Positions 40,390 to 48,823 of a stretch of DNA of 64,000 bases are shown here, in pieces (the stretch's first letter is position 1; every line of letters begins with the position of its first letter). Origin of the DNA: Streptomyces chumphonensis (lineage in GTDB: Bacteria > Actinomycetota > Actinomycetes > Streptomycetales > Streptomycetaceae); contig NZ_JACXYU010000014.1 in the NCBI RefSeq assembly GCF_014779715.1, forward strand, positions 1 to 64,000, written 5' to 3'. Under the pieces are notes generated by a model. The model was not told the DNA's origin. It did not search any database and saw nothing but the letters and a program-made list of their open reading frames with translations. The position numbers and the translations under genes are program-made.

Positions 40390-40844
40390 TGCGGCGACTG
40401 CGGCGCTGGTACGGCGCCTCCCCCCTGCACCTGCTGCTCCTGCTGGCCTCGCTGACGGTGACGCTGTACGCGGGGGTGCGGCTGCTGGACGGCGACACGG
40501 TCGGCGTCCTGGTGTGGTTCGTCGGCGCGGCCCTCCTCCACGACCTGGTGTTCCTGCCGCTGTACGCGGGCGCGGACCGGTTGGGCGGGGCGGCGCTGCG
40601 CAGCCCGCCGGGGAGGTGGGTCAACCATGTGCGGGTGCCGGTGTTCCTCGCCGGCCTGCTGCTGCTCGTCTGGTACCCGCTGATCCTCCGCCGGGTGCCC
40701 CACTTCACCCGCAACACCGCCCTGCCGGACGACGTCTTCCTCGGCCGCTGGCTGCTGGTGACGGCCGCCCTCTTCGCCGCCTCGGCGCTCGCTCTCCTCC
40801 TCCGCGCCCGGTGGTCGAACCTGTTCAGGTCCGCGCCACGCTGA
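40389..40844 (+). CDS. four-helix membrane protein coupled to molybdoprotein
   Basis: 151 residues from an ATG sharing one base with the previous stop (TGATG). Four hydrophobic segments are visible: LHLLLLLASLTVTLYAGV, VLVWFVGAALLHDLVFLPLY, VPVFLAGLLLLVWYPLIL and LLVTAALFAASALALLL. No family name could be given. Tight coupling suggests a subunit or assembly factor for the molybdoprotein. Its 3' end overlaps the convergent small gene by 20 bp. Confidence 0.75.
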   Translation: MRRLRRWYGASPLHLLLLLASLTVTLYAGVRLLDGDTVGVLVWFVGAALLHDLVFLPLYAGADRLGGAALRSPPGRWVNHVRVPVFLAGLLLLVWYPLILRRVPHFTRNTALPDDVFLGRWLLVTAALFAASALALLLRARWSNLFRSAPR

Positions 40845-40995
40845 GGTGGACGACGTAGTGCTCCTCGACCGTGCCCTGCGGGAAGAGGCGGGCCAGCCGG
40901 GCGCGCTCCTCGGCCAGGAACGCCCGACCGTCGTCGCCACGGACGAGGAAGGCCGAGTGGCTGCCGAGGTCGGCCAGGTGGGTGTCCGGGGTCAT
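40825..40995 (-). CDS. 56-residue protein coupled to TerC gene
   Basis: A small frame from the ATG at 40995, overlapping the TerC stop as ATGA. It reads MTPDTHLADLGSHSAFLVRG, then a charged helix (AEERARLARLFP) and EEHYVVHLSV at the end. It has no transmembrane segment or Cys. It overlaps the convergent membrane-protein gene by 20 bp. Coding status rests on the overlap and the protein-like composition; it might be a leftover frame. Confidence 0.5.
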   Translation of the reverse strand: MTPDTHLADLGSHSAFLVRGDDGRAFLAEERARLARLFPQGTVEEHYVVHLSVART

Positions 40996-42047
40996 GGGGC
41001 GGGGCGTCCTTCCGGCTGGTGTTCGGTCCGGGGGTCGGCGGGTGCGGCCGGGTCGAGGGGGGAGGCGGGGTCGGCGGGGTGATGGGGCGTCTCGGGGGCG
41101 CCCTCGGCGGGGACGTCCTCGTCGCGGGTGGCGAGGAGGGACCAGCCGAGGGAGACCGTGATGGTGACCGCGATGAAGCCGAGGGTGAGGGGGATCGGGA
41201 GCTTGCCCACGGGGGTCTCGGACAGGATGAGCTTGGCCCCGGCGAAGACGAGGAGGGCCGCCAGGCCGTAGTGGAGGTACGGGAAGCGGCGCAGGAGTCC
41301 GGCCAGGCAGAAGTAGAGGCTGCGCAGGCCCAGCACGGCGAACGCGTTGGCCGTCCACACCAGGAAGGTGTTGGTGGTGATGGCCAGGACGGCGGCGACG
41401 GAGTCGACGGCGAAGATCAGGTCGGTGGCCTCGATCGCGACGAGCACCACGAACAGCAGCGTGGCGACGCGGCGTCCGTCGACGCGGATGAAGAAGCGGT
41501 CCCCGTGTAAGCGGGAGTCGGTCGGGATGGCCTTCTTCACCAGGCGGACGACCGGGTTGCGGTCGGGGTGGACCTCCTCGTCCTTCGAGAAGGCCATCTT
41601 CCAGCCGGTCCAGACGAGGAACGCCCCGAACAGGTAGGCGGTCCAGAAGAACACCTGGAGGAGTTCGGCGCCGACGAAGATGAACACCAGCCGGGCCGCC
41701 AGGGCTCCGACGACCCCCCAGAAGAGGACCTTGTGCTGGTAGGCGTCGGGGACGGAGAAGAAGGAGAAGATCAGCGCGAAGACGAAGACGTTGTCGATGG
41801 ACAGGGCCTTCTCGATCAGGTACCCGGCGTAGTAGGTGGAGGCCACCTCCCCGCTCTGCCACGCCCACAGGACGAGCCCGAAGCCGAGGCCGGCCGCGAT
41901 CCAGACGGCGCTCCAGATCGCGGCCTCCCGGAAACCGATGACGTGGTTGTCGCGGTGGGCGAGCAGGTCGACAGCGAGCATCACGCCGATGCCGAGCGTG
42001 ACGGCGGCCCACACCCACAGCGGGACCGGGAACGAGAGGTCATTCAT
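40992..42047 (-). CDS. TerC-family integral membrane protein
   Basis: 351 residues from the ATG at 42047, the usual family start before LWVWAAVTLGIGVMLAVDLL; the frame extends upstream in error. About nine helices are visible, with the acidic in-membrane motifs EKALSIDNVFVFALIF and IEATDLIFAVDSVAAVLAIT that define TerC. TerC proteins are implicated in metal handling (Mn2+ efflux or metal loading of exported proteins) and in tellurite resistance loci. The C-terminal 50 residues are Pro-rich. It overlaps the upstream Usp-like gene by 8 nt and the small downstream gene by 4 nt. Confidence 0.92.
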   Translation of the reverse strand: MNDLSFPVPLWVWAAVTLGIGVMLAVDLLAHRDNHVIGFREAAIWSAVWIAAGLGFGLVLWAWQSGEVASTYYAGYLIEKALSIDNVFVFALIFSFFSVPDAYQHKVLFWGVVGALAARLVFIFVGAELLQVFFWTAYLFGAFLVWTGWKMAFSKDEEVHPDRNPVVRLVKKAIPTDSRLHGDRFFIRVDGRRVATLLFVVLVAIEATDLIFAVDSVAAVLAITTNTFLVWTANAFAVLGLRSLYFCLAGLLRRFPYLHYGLAALLVFAGAKLILSETPVGKLPIPLTLGFIAVTITVSLGWSLLATRDEDVPAEGAPETPHHPADPASPLDPAAPADPRTEHQPEGRPAP

Positions 42048-42618
42048 GGTGGTGGGTTCCTCGGGGCGGTACGGGTGGGTCGACCCGGAACCGGGCGGGC
42101 CCGGCCGGGGTGCAGGAACAACGCGTCGGGCGGTGGGTCGACGGGCCCGCCGCCGGGGGTACGGCACGGACGGCGGGCCGGCCACGGGCGGCGGTGGCCG
42201 CGATGAGCGTGTGCGCGTCGACGCCTCCCGGGTTGGCGCAGGACGCGTGCACGAGGGGCGCGTGGTGCCGGACAACGAGGTCCAGCAGCCCGGTCGCCGC
42301 GCGCAGCCCGCGTTCCGGCCGTCCGTCGGCCTCGGGCGGTCGGTAGACGGCCGGGATGTAGCCGATCCGCGCCCGGCCGACCGTCGGCAGGACCCGGCTC
42401 AGCACGGCGAGGGCGTCGAGGTCGGAGACCGGGCTCGGGGGCGCGGGCGGCAGGACCGAGATGAGCAGCAGCGGCACGCCCCGGGCGGCGGCGGTGCGGG
42501 CGGCGTGGTCCACCACCCGCACGTCCTCGGGGTGGTCGGTGAGGACGGCGGCGCCCGGCCGGGGAAGGGAGGTGCGGCCGGGCGGCGGCGCGGCGTGGGG
42601 CGTGAGGGAGAGGTGCAC
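42040..42618 (-). CDS. Usp-like protein upstream of TerC
   Basis: 192 residues. The segment VLTDHPEDVRVVDHAARTAA followed by GVPLLLISVLPPAP and later DLVVRHHAPLVHASC resembles the alpha/beta fold of universal stress proteins, though the ATP-binding G-2x-G-9x-G motif is not clear. The 3' end is Pro/Arg-rich and overlaps the TerC start by 8 nt. It is the first gene of the operon and faces a winged-helix regulator across an AT-rich 126-bp gap. Family assignment is tentative. Confidence 0.6.
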   Translation of the reverse strand: MHLSLTPHAAPPPGRTSLPRPGAAVLTDHPEDVRVVDHAARTAAARGVPLLLISVLPPAPPSPVSDLDALAVLSRVLPTVGRARIGYIPAVYRPPEADGRPERGLRAATGLLDLVVRHHAPLVHASCANPGGVDAHTLIAATAARGRPAVRAVPPAAGPSTHRPTRCSCTPAGPARFRVDPPVPPRGTHHHE

Positions 42619-42677
42619 GGAACGGCTCCCTTCCGGGGAGGCGGTGTGACACGTCCAGCTTCACCCGAACAGTTTTG

Positions 42678-42714
42678 CGCGTCAATATTTACGCGAAATA
42701 ATTTTCGTCAATAT
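42678..42714. promoter_or_regulatory. AT-rich operator/promoter between Usp-TerC and winged-helix genes
   Basis: This is the most AT-rich stretch nearby. CGCGT (42678-42682) and ACGCG (42691-42695) form an inverted repeat around CAATATTT. CGTCAATAT occurs twice, at 42680-42688 and 42706-42714, 26 bp apart (about 2.5 helical turns). Such paired sites suit a dimeric winged-helix protein, here probably the divergent gene's product. Confidence 0.5.
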
Positions 42715-42744
42715 ATGTTCGCCCGAAGCGCGTAGCCTGTGCCC

Positions 42745-43071
42745 ATGAGCGTTCCCCCGACCCGCGGCGAGAGCTGGACCTTCCTGACCAACCACGCACG
42801 CGTCCTGCTGTGCCTGGCGCGCGACCCCGAAGCGCGGCTGCGGGACGTCGCGTCCGTCATCGGCATCACCGAACGCTCCGTGCAGCTCATCGTGGCCGAC
42901 CTGGAGAGGGCCGGGTACCTGACCCGGACCCGTGTGGGCCGCCGCAACCGGTACGCCATCGACACCGGCCTCGCCCTGCGCCACCCCAACGAGGCCGACC
43001 ATCCCGTCGGCGACCTGCTCAACACCTTCCTCCACCGCGAGGACGCCCCGCAGGAGGAGACGGGTCGGTGA
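42745..43071 (+). CDS. winged-helix (MarR-like) transcriptional regulator
   Basis: 108 residues from the ATG at 42745 (GTG at 42739 is also possible). A compact winged helix: WTFLTNHARVLLCLARDPEA, recognition region LRDVASVIGITERSVQLIVADLERAGYL, and wing TRVGRRNRYAID. No ligand domain is present. It faces the Usp-TerC operon and likely regulates it through the repeats at 42678-42714. No Cys or His cluster for metal sensing is visible. Confidence 0.82.
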   Translation: MSVPPTRGESWTFLTNHARVLLCLARDPEARLRDVASVIGITERSVQLIVADLERAGYLTRTRVGRRNRYAIDTGLALRHPNEADHPVGDLLNTFLHREDAPQEETGR

Positions 43072-43084
43072 GCACTGGAGCTTT

Positions 43085-43119
43085 CTACAGTTTGTTGATT
43101 CGGGTGAACGCACTGTAGG
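43085..43119 (+). promoter_or_regulatory. putative promoter with CTACAGT/ACTGTAG dyad
   Basis: TTGTTG (43092-43097) and TGTAGG (43114-43119) are 16 bp apart, close to the Streptomyces vegetative pattern. An inverted repeat CTACAGT (43085-43091) and ACTGTAG (43112-43118) overlaps both boxes, suggesting repression. The next gene is a helix-turn-helix protein, so autoregulation is plausible. Confidence 0.4.
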
Positions 43120-43152
43120 TCACGCGCTGTCACCGGGCTTAGCGTGACCGGA

Positions 43153-43854
43153 ATGCACGCACGACCGCCCTTCGATGCCGCGGCGGCCCGCCGCCTGCGG
43201 GAGTCCCTCGGCATGACGCCGGCGCACGTCTCCTACGGCATGTGGGCCGCCTTCGGGCTCCGGATCGCCCCCGAGACCATCGCCGCCTGGGAGCTCCAGG
43301 AGGCCGGCCCGAACGAGACGGAGCTGGCCGCGCTCGCGGGCGCCCTGTGGTGCGCACCCGGCGACCTGCTGGGCACCCCGCGCACCCTGCACGAGTACCG
43401 CCTGCTCAAGGGCATCGCCCAGTCCGACGTCGCGCTCCGCATCGGGATGCCGACGGCCCGGTACGCGGAGGTCGAGCGGACGGGGAAGTGGACCGGCAGC
43501 GACCAGCAGGCCGCGACGCTCGCCGTCACCCTGGACCTCTCGCCGAGGACGCACATCGAGCTGATCGGCAAGGACGGCGCCCTGCGCGGGTACCTGCGCA
43601 GCGCGGCCGGATCGCGCTGGCAGGCGTACGTGAAGCCGGTGCACAAGCTGCTGCCGACCCTGGAGCGGTCCACGGTCGAACGCGTGCTGGAGCGGCTGAA
43701 CGACGAGTTCCACAAACGCAGCTTCTCCTCCCTGAGCTGGATCTCCACCGAGACGGAGACCGGCAGCAACTCCGTGGACGCCGGGCGGCAGTACCTGGAC
43801 GAGGTGACCGAGCACTTCTGGGCCCACCTGGCCGCGCTGCGCGGCACCGGCTGA
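43153..43854 (+). CDS. tandem helix-turn-helix DNA-binding protein
   Basis: 233 residues from the ATG at 43153; a GTG three codons upstream (43144) is also possible. Two XRE-like helix-turn-helix units appear: SLGMTPAHVSYGMWAAFG with WELQEAGPNETELAALAG, and LLKGIAQSDVALRIGMPTARYAEVER. The C-terminal half includes YVKPVHKLLPTLERSTVERVL and is of unknown fold. It is a conserved Streptomyces regulator type; the targets are unknown. No Shine-Dalgarno is evident. The promoter at 43085-43119 probably drives it. Confidence 0.75.
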   Translation: MHARPPFDAAAARRLRESLGMTPAHVSYGMWAAFGLRIAPETIAAWELQEAGPNETELAALAGALWCAPGDLLGTPRTLHEYRLLKGIAQSDVALRIGMPTARYAEVERTGKWTGSDQQAATLAVTLDLSPRTHIELIGKDGALRGYLRSAAGSRWQAYVKPVHKLLPTLERSTVERVLERLNDEFHKRSFSSLSWISTETETGSNSVDAGRQYLDEVTEHFWAHLAALRGTG

Positions 43855-43956
43855 CGTGGGAACGACCGCCGCGCCGGGCGCGTTACCTGGAGAGAACGCA
43901 GGGCCCCGGAGGCGGCCGGTGCGGGCGCGCGGGGCAGCCGTACCGAGGGGACCGCC

Positions 43957-45300
43957 ATGACGACCTCCGCCACCACCGCCCTCCGCGCGTTGTGCGGAAG
44001 CCTGCTCGCCGCCGGTCTGCTCGCGGCTCCGGTCCCCGCCCTCGGCGCGGCCCCCGCCCAGGACGGGGTGAGCGCCGTCGCGGAGGAGCTGCGGCAGGAC
44101 CCGGTCTACGTCCATCCCGAGGCCCGGTCCGAGCTGTCCTCGGGTGAGGAGGCCCGACTGGAGGCCCGCATCGAGGACGCGGACAAGCCGGTCTTCGTCG
44201 CCGTCCTGCCCGCGACGGACGAGTTCCCCCCGGACACCGTGCTGGCGGACCTGCGGGCGCTCACCGGCGTCACCGGCGTGTACGCCGTCCAGCTCGGCGA
44301 CGGCTTCAGTGCCGGGGCCGACTCCCAGGTGATGTCGCGCGACGCCGTGGCCAACCTGGAGGGCGCCGTCGAGCGGGAGCACGAGGACGCCACCACGCAG
44401 CTGACCTCCTTCGTGGACGAGGCGCTGCCCCAGGCCGACGGCACCGCACCGGCCTCGTGGGACGAGGGCGGCACCGAGGGCTCGGGCGCGGCCGGGCTCG
44501 CGACCCTCGGCGGGCTGCTCCTCGCGGGCGGCGTCGGCTTCTACGCCCTGCGCCGCCGCTCCCGCAGGCGCGAGGAGGAGCGGCGGCGCGCGGAGCTGGA
44601 GAAGCTGCGGGTCGTCGTCGACGAGGACATCACCGCGTTCGGCGAGGAGCTCAACCGGCTCGACTTCCGGCCGGGCGAGCCGGGCGCGGACGACGCCATG
44701 CGCACCGACTACACCCGCGCCCTGGACGCCTACGAGGGCGCGAAGGAGGGCATGGCCGGCGCCCGCGAGCCGCGCGACGTCCAGCCGGTCACGCAGCGGC
44801 TGGCCGAGGGGCGCTTCGCGCTCGCCACCCTCGACGCCCGGCGCACGGGGGCGCCGCTGCCGAAGGAGGACCGCACGCCGTGCTTCTTCGACCCCCGGCA
44901 CGGCCCGTCCGTCACGGACGTGCGGTGGGCGCCGCCGGGCGGGACGACACGGCCGGTCCCGGCCTGCGCGGCGGACGCGGAACGCCTCGCCGAGGGTGAG
45001 GAGCCCGACTCCCGGATGGTGCCCACCGACCGCGGCCCGCAGCCCTACTGGAACGCCGGGCCCGTGTACGGGCCCTGGGCGGGCGGCTACTTCGGCGGCG
45101 CGCTGCTGCCGGGGCTGCTCATGGGCACCATGCTCGGCGGCATGATGACGGGCCCCGGCGCCTACGGCTACGGCGCCGGCACGGACGCCGCGGGCGGCGA
45201 CGTCTCGGGCTCCGACTTCTCCCCCGGCGACTTCGGGGGCGGCGGGTTCGGCGGGGACGTCGGCGGGTTCGGCGGCGGCGACTTCGGCGGAGGGTTCTGA
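43957..45300 (+). CDS. secreted/membrane TPM-like protein with Gly-rich tail
   Basis: 447 residues. A signal peptide (ALCGSLLAAGLLAAPVPALGA) is followed by a domain like the phosphatase/chaperone TPM fold, with DPVYVHPEARSELSSGEEARL and DADKPVFVAVLPA. One transmembrane helix (GLATLGGLLLAGGVGFYAL, about 180-198) is followed by an Arg/Glu-rich cytoplasmic coiled segment. A second glycine-rich hydrophobic stretch and a tail of GGGFGG-type repeats end the protein. The topology is single-pass with the TPM domain outside. The function is unknown. It precedes the two-component pair by 56 bp but is probably a separate unit. Confidence 0.7.
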   Translation: MTTSATTALRALCGSLLAAGLLAAPVPALGAAPAQDGVSAVAEELRQDPVYVHPEARSELSSGEEARLEARIEDADKPVFVAVLPATDEFPPDTVLADLRALTGVTGVYAVQLGDGFSAGADSQVMSRDAVANLEGAVEREHEDATTQLTSFVDEALPQADGTAPASWDEGGTEGSGAAGLATLGGLLLAGGVGFYALRRRSRRREEERRRAELEKLRVVVDEDITAFGEELNRLDFRPGEPGADDAMRTDYTRALDAYEGAKEGMAGAREPRDVQPVTQRLAEGRFALATLDARRTGAPLPKEDRTPCFFDPRHGPSVTDVRWAPPGGTTRPVPACAADAERLAEGEEPDSRMVPTDRGPQPYWNAGPVYGPWAGGYFGGALLPGLLMGTMLGGMMTGPGAYGYGAGTDAAGGDVSGSDFSPGDFGGGGFGGDVGGFGGGDFGGGF

Positions 45301-45355
45301 CCGGCCGCCTCCCGGCGGCCTCCGCACCGGGCGGCCTCCGCGCCAGAATGCGGGG

Positions 45356-46993
45356 ATGCGGAACCGGCCCAGCCTCGCCCGGCAGCTGTTCGTCCTCCAG
45401 CTCGCGGTGATCGTCGTACTGGTCGGGGCGGGCGCGCTCCTGGTCGTGCTCGACGCGCGCGACGACAGCGAGGAGGACGCCGAGCGCAAGGTGACCACGC
45501 TCAGCCTGGGCGTGGCCGAGCTGCCGAGCGTGCGGGACGCCTACGCGCGGCCGGCTCCGCGGCGCACGCTCCAGCCGCTCGCGGAGTCGGTGCGGGCGGC
45601 CACGGGCACCGACTTCGTCGTCTTCATGGCCCCCGACCGCACGCGCTACTCGCACCCGGACCCGGACCGGGTGGGGCGGCCGTTCCTCGGGACGATCGCC
45701 CCGGCGCTGGAGGGCGGCGTCGTCACCGAGACGTACCGGGGGACGCTCGGGCCCTCGGTACGGGCGGTGGTACCGGTGCGGGACGCGGCCGGACGGGTGC
45801 GGGGGCTGGTGTCCGTCGGCATCCTCCAGGAGCAGATCGGGGACGACGTGCGGCGGCGGCTGGCGCCGGTCGGTGCCGTGTCGGGCGGGGCGCTGGTGGT
45901 GGCGGCGACCGGTTCCTGGGGCATCAGCCGACGGCTGCGGCGGCAGACGTTCGGCCTCGGCGCACCCGGCATCGCCCGGTTGTACGAGCACCACGACGCC
46001 GTGCTCCGCACCGTCCGCGAGGGGCTGCTCATCGTCGATCCGGGTGGGCGGCTGACGCTGGCCAACGACGAGGCGCGGCGGCTGCTGGGCCTGCCCGAGG
46101 GCGCGGAGGGGCGTCCCGTGGCCGGGCTGGGGCTGAGCGCCCCGCTGGGCGGGATGCTGGCGTCGGGCACGCCCGTGCACGACGCGCTGTGCGTCGTCGG
46201 TGACCGGGTGCTGGTGGTGAACCAGGAGCGGTTCCGGCACGACGGCCGGGAGCTGGGCGCCGTCATGACCCTGCGCGACCACACCGACCTGGAGGCGCTG
46301 GCCGGGGAGCTGGCGTCGGTGCGGGGCTTCGCCGAGGCGCTGCGGGCGCAGGCGCACGAGTCGGCCAACCGGCTGCACACCGTGGTGACGCTCGTGGAGC
46401 TGGGCCGCACGGAGGAGGCCGTGGAGTTCGCGACGGTGGAGCTGGCCTCCGCGCAGCAGCTCACGGACCGGCTGACGGGCTCGGTGGAGGAACCGGCGCT
46501 GGCGGCGCTGCTGCTGGGGAAGGCCGCCCAGGCGGCGGAACGCGGCGTGGAGCTGGACGTCACCGACGACACCGCCGTCACGCCCACCCGGATCGCCCCG
46601 CGCGACCTGGTCACCCTGGTGGGGAACCTGGTCGACAACGCCATCGAGGCCGCGCTCGCGGGCGAGACCCCGCGCCGGGTGCGGGTCACCGCCCGCACGG
46701 AGGGCGACGGCGCCCTGTACGTCCGCGTCGCCGACTCGGGGCGGGGTGTGGACGGCGCCCACCTGGACGCGATCTTCCGGCGGGGCTTCTCCACCAAGGA
46801 CGCCCCCGGCGGCGGCTTCGCGGACGGTGACGGCGGCCGGGGTGCGGGGCGGGGCCGGGGGCTCGGACTCGCACTGGTCAAACAGGTCATCAACCGGTAT
46901 GACGGTGAGGTCGGCGTGCACAGCGGCGACGGCGCGGTCTTCACCGTGCGGCTGCGTACCGGCCCGGCGGGCCGGGGAACCGAGGCACCGTGA
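45356..46993 (+). CDS. CitA/DcuS-type sensor histidine kinase
   Basis: 545 residues. Helix 1 (about 10-32) and helix 2 (about 170-195) flank an extracytoplasmic sensor with DFVVFMAPDRTRYSHPDPDRVG, the usual start of CitA/DcuS sensors for di- or tricarboxylates. A cytoplasmic PAS domain follows. The H-box is QAHESANRLHTVVTLVELG, with N box LVGNLVDNAIEAAL and a G box GRGLGLALVKQVINRYDG. The GTG of the response regulator overlaps its stop by 4 nt. The ligand is unknown; citrate or C4-dicarboxylate is the family expectation. Confidence 0.88.
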   Translation: MRNRPSLARQLFVLQLAVIVVLVGAGALLVVLDARDDSEEDAERKVTTLSLGVAELPSVRDAYARPAPRRTLQPLAESVRAATGTDFVVFMAPDRTRYSHPDPDRVGRPFLGTIAPALEGGVVTETYRGTLGPSVRAVVPVRDAAGRVRGLVSVGILQEQIGDDVRRRLAPVGAVSGGALVVAATGSWGISRRLRRQTFGLGAPGIARLYEHHDAVLRTVREGLLIVDPGGRLTLANDEARRLLGLPEGAEGRPVAGLGLSAPLGGMLASGTPVHDALCVVGDRVLVVNQERFRHDGRELGAVMTLRDHTDLEALAGELASVRGFAEALRAQAHESANRLHTVVTLVELGRTEEAVEFATVELASAQQLTDRLTGSVEEPALAALLLGKAAQAAERGVELDVTDDTAVTPTRIAPRDLVTLVGNLVDNAIEAALAGETPRRVRVTARTEGDGALYVRVADSGRGVDGAHLDAIFRRGFSTKDAPGGGFADGDGGRGAGRGRGLGLALVKQVINRYDGEVGVHSGDGAVFTVRLRTGPAGRGTEAP

Positions 46994-47661
46994 TCAGAAC
47001 CCTCGTCGTGGAGGACGACCCGCGCATCGCGGACGCGCACGTGCAGTTCGTGGAGCGGGTGCCGGGTTTCACGGCGGTCGGGGCGGTGCACCGGGGCGTC
47101 GAGGCCCTGGACCGCACCGCGCGCGAGCCGGTGGACCTGGTGCTGCTGGACTTCTACCTGCCGGACATGACGGGGCTCGCGGTGTGCCGGGCGCTGCGGG
47201 CCCGGGGCGATCTCACCGACGTCATCGCGGTCACCTCGGCGCGGGACGTCGAGATCGTGCGGTCCGTCGTGGCGCACGGCGTCGTCCAGTACCTGCTGAA
47301 ACCCTTCACCTTCGCGGCGCTGCGGGACAAGCTGGAGCGGTACGCCGAGTTCCGCGAGCGGCTGGTGGCGCACAGCGGGGCCCCGGCGCAGCAGGACGTG
47401 GACCGGGCGTTCGCGGCGCTGCGCGGCAGCGTCGGCGGGCCGCTGCCGAAGGGCATGAGCAACCGGACGCTGGAGGCGGTCGTCGACCACCTGCGGAACG
47501 CGGCGGAGGGGCTGTCGGCGAGCGCCGTGGGGGGCCTGACGGGAACGTCCCGGGTGACGGCCCGGCGGTATCTGGAGCACCTCGCGGAGCAGGGGCTGGC
47601 GGAGCGGGCCCAGCGCTACGGAGCGGGGCGGCCGGAGCACCTGTACCACTGGCGCCGGTGA
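46990..47661 (+). CDS. CitB/DcuR-type response regulator
   Basis: 223 residues from a GTG overlapping the kinase stop. The receiver domain has the acidic pair EDD (8-10), phosphoacceptor D54 in VLLDFYLPDMTGL, and the Lys in YLLKPFTFAAL. The C-terminal helix-turn-helix includes SASAVGGLTGTSRVTARRYLEHL, typical of the CitB family. It likely activates transport or metabolism genes for carboxylates, but none is adjacent. pfkA lies convergent 136 bp away. Confidence 0.9.
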   Translation: MIRTLVVEDDPRIADAHVQFVERVPGFTAVGAVHRGVEALDRTAREPVDLVLLDFYLPDMTGLAVCRALRARGDLTDVIAVTSARDVEIVRSVVAHGVVQYLLKPFTFAALRDKLERYAEFRERLVAHSGAPAQQDVDRAFAALRGSVGGPLPKGMSNRTLEAVVDHLRNAAEGLSASAVGGLTGTSRVTARRYLEHLAEQGLAERAQRYGAGRPEHLYHWRR

Positions 47662-47797
47662 GGCGCGGCCGGGCGCGGGGCGCGGCGGGGTGGTGCGGAA
47701 GGGGCTGCCCCACGCCGTTGGGGGGCAGGACGCCGGATGCGGCGGCGGTCGTGCGGTGGTGCGGCATTCGGTGGTGCGGTGACCGGTGCGGCGGGTG

Positions 47798-48823
47798 TCA
47801 GAAGACGGCTTCGGTCTCGTCCATGCGGGCCTGCGGGACGGTCTTCAGCTCGCGGGTGGCGTCGGCGAGCGGCTCCATGACGACGTCGGTGCCGCGCAGG
47901 GCCGTCATCATGCCGAAGTCGCCCCGGTGGGCGGCCTCCACGGCGTGCCAGCCGAAGCGGGTGGCGAGGACGCGGTCGTAGGCGGTCGGCGTGCCGCCGC
48001 GCTGGACGTGGCCGAGGATGACGGGGCGGGCCTCCTTGCCGAGCCGGTCCTCCAGCTCGCGGGCGAGCCGGTTGCCGATGCCGGTGAAGCGCTCGTGGCC
48101 GTACTGGTCGATGACGCCCTTCTCGTAGGCCATGCTCCCCTCGGCCGGGCGGGCGCCCTCGGCCACGCAGATCACGGCGAACTTCTTGCCGCGCGAGAAC
48201 CGCTCCTCGACCATCTTGCACAGCGCGTCGACCTGGAACGGCCGCTCCGGCAGGCAGATGCCGTGCGCGCCGCCCGCCATGCCCGCCTCCAGGGCGATCC
48301 AGCCGGCGTGGCGGCCCATGACCTCCACGACCATCACGCGCTGGTGGGACTCGGCCGTCGTCTTCAGCCGGTCCATCGCCTCGGTGGCGACGCCGACGGC
48401 CGTGTCGAAGCCGAAGGTGCGGTCGGTGGCGGAGATGTCGTTGTCGATGGTCTTCGGCACGCCGACGACGGGCAGCCCGGCCTGGGAGAGCATGCTGGCG
48501 GCGGTGAGGGTGCCCTCGCCGCCGATGGGGATGAGGGCGTCGATGCCGAGCCGCCCGAGCAGCTCCTCGCCCTCCGCGCACGCCTCCGCGAGACGGCCGC
48601 GCTCCAGCCGGGCGGAGCCGAGGATGGTGCCGCCCCGGGCGAGGATGCCCGCGACGGAGTTGAGGTCCAGCTCGCGGTAGCGGCCGTCCAGCAGCCCCTT
48701 GTAGCCGTCCTCGAACCCGATGACCGTGTCACCGCGGTCGACCACCGCGCGGTGCACGACCGAACGGATGACGGCGTTCAGGCCGGGGCAGTCGCCGCCG
48801 GCGGTGAGGACTCCGATACGCAT
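47798..48823 (-). CDS. pfkA: 6-phosphofructokinase
   Basis: 341 residues from the ATG at 48823 (MRIGVLTAGGDCPGLNAVI); the frame extends upstream without support. It phosphorylates fructose-6-phosphate. The phosphoryl-donor site reads GGEGT with Gly104, as in ATP-dependent enzymes. The catalytic loop reads PKTIDND with Lys124, the residue normally seen in pyrophosphate-dependent enzymes. That mix defines the actinobacterial group III ATP-PFKs. VMVVEVMGRHAGWIALEAG is conserved. It is divergent from pta across 338 bp. Confidence 0.94.
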   Translation of the reverse strand: MRIGVLTAGGDCPGLNAVIRSVVHRAVVDRGDTVIGFEDGYKGLLDGRYRELDLNSVAGILARGGTILGSARLERGRLAEACAEGEELLGRLGIDALIPIGGEGTLTAASMLSQAGLPVVGVPKTIDNDISATDRTFGFDTAVGVATEAMDRLKTTAESHQRVMVVEVMGRHAGWIALEAGMAGGAHGICLPERPFQVDALCKMVEERFSRGKKFAVICVAEGARPAEGSMAYEKGVIDQYGHERFTGIGNRLARELEDRLGKEARPVILGHVQRGGTPTAYDRVLATRFGWHAVEAAHRGDFGMMTALRGTDVVMEPLADATRELKTVPQARMDETEAVF

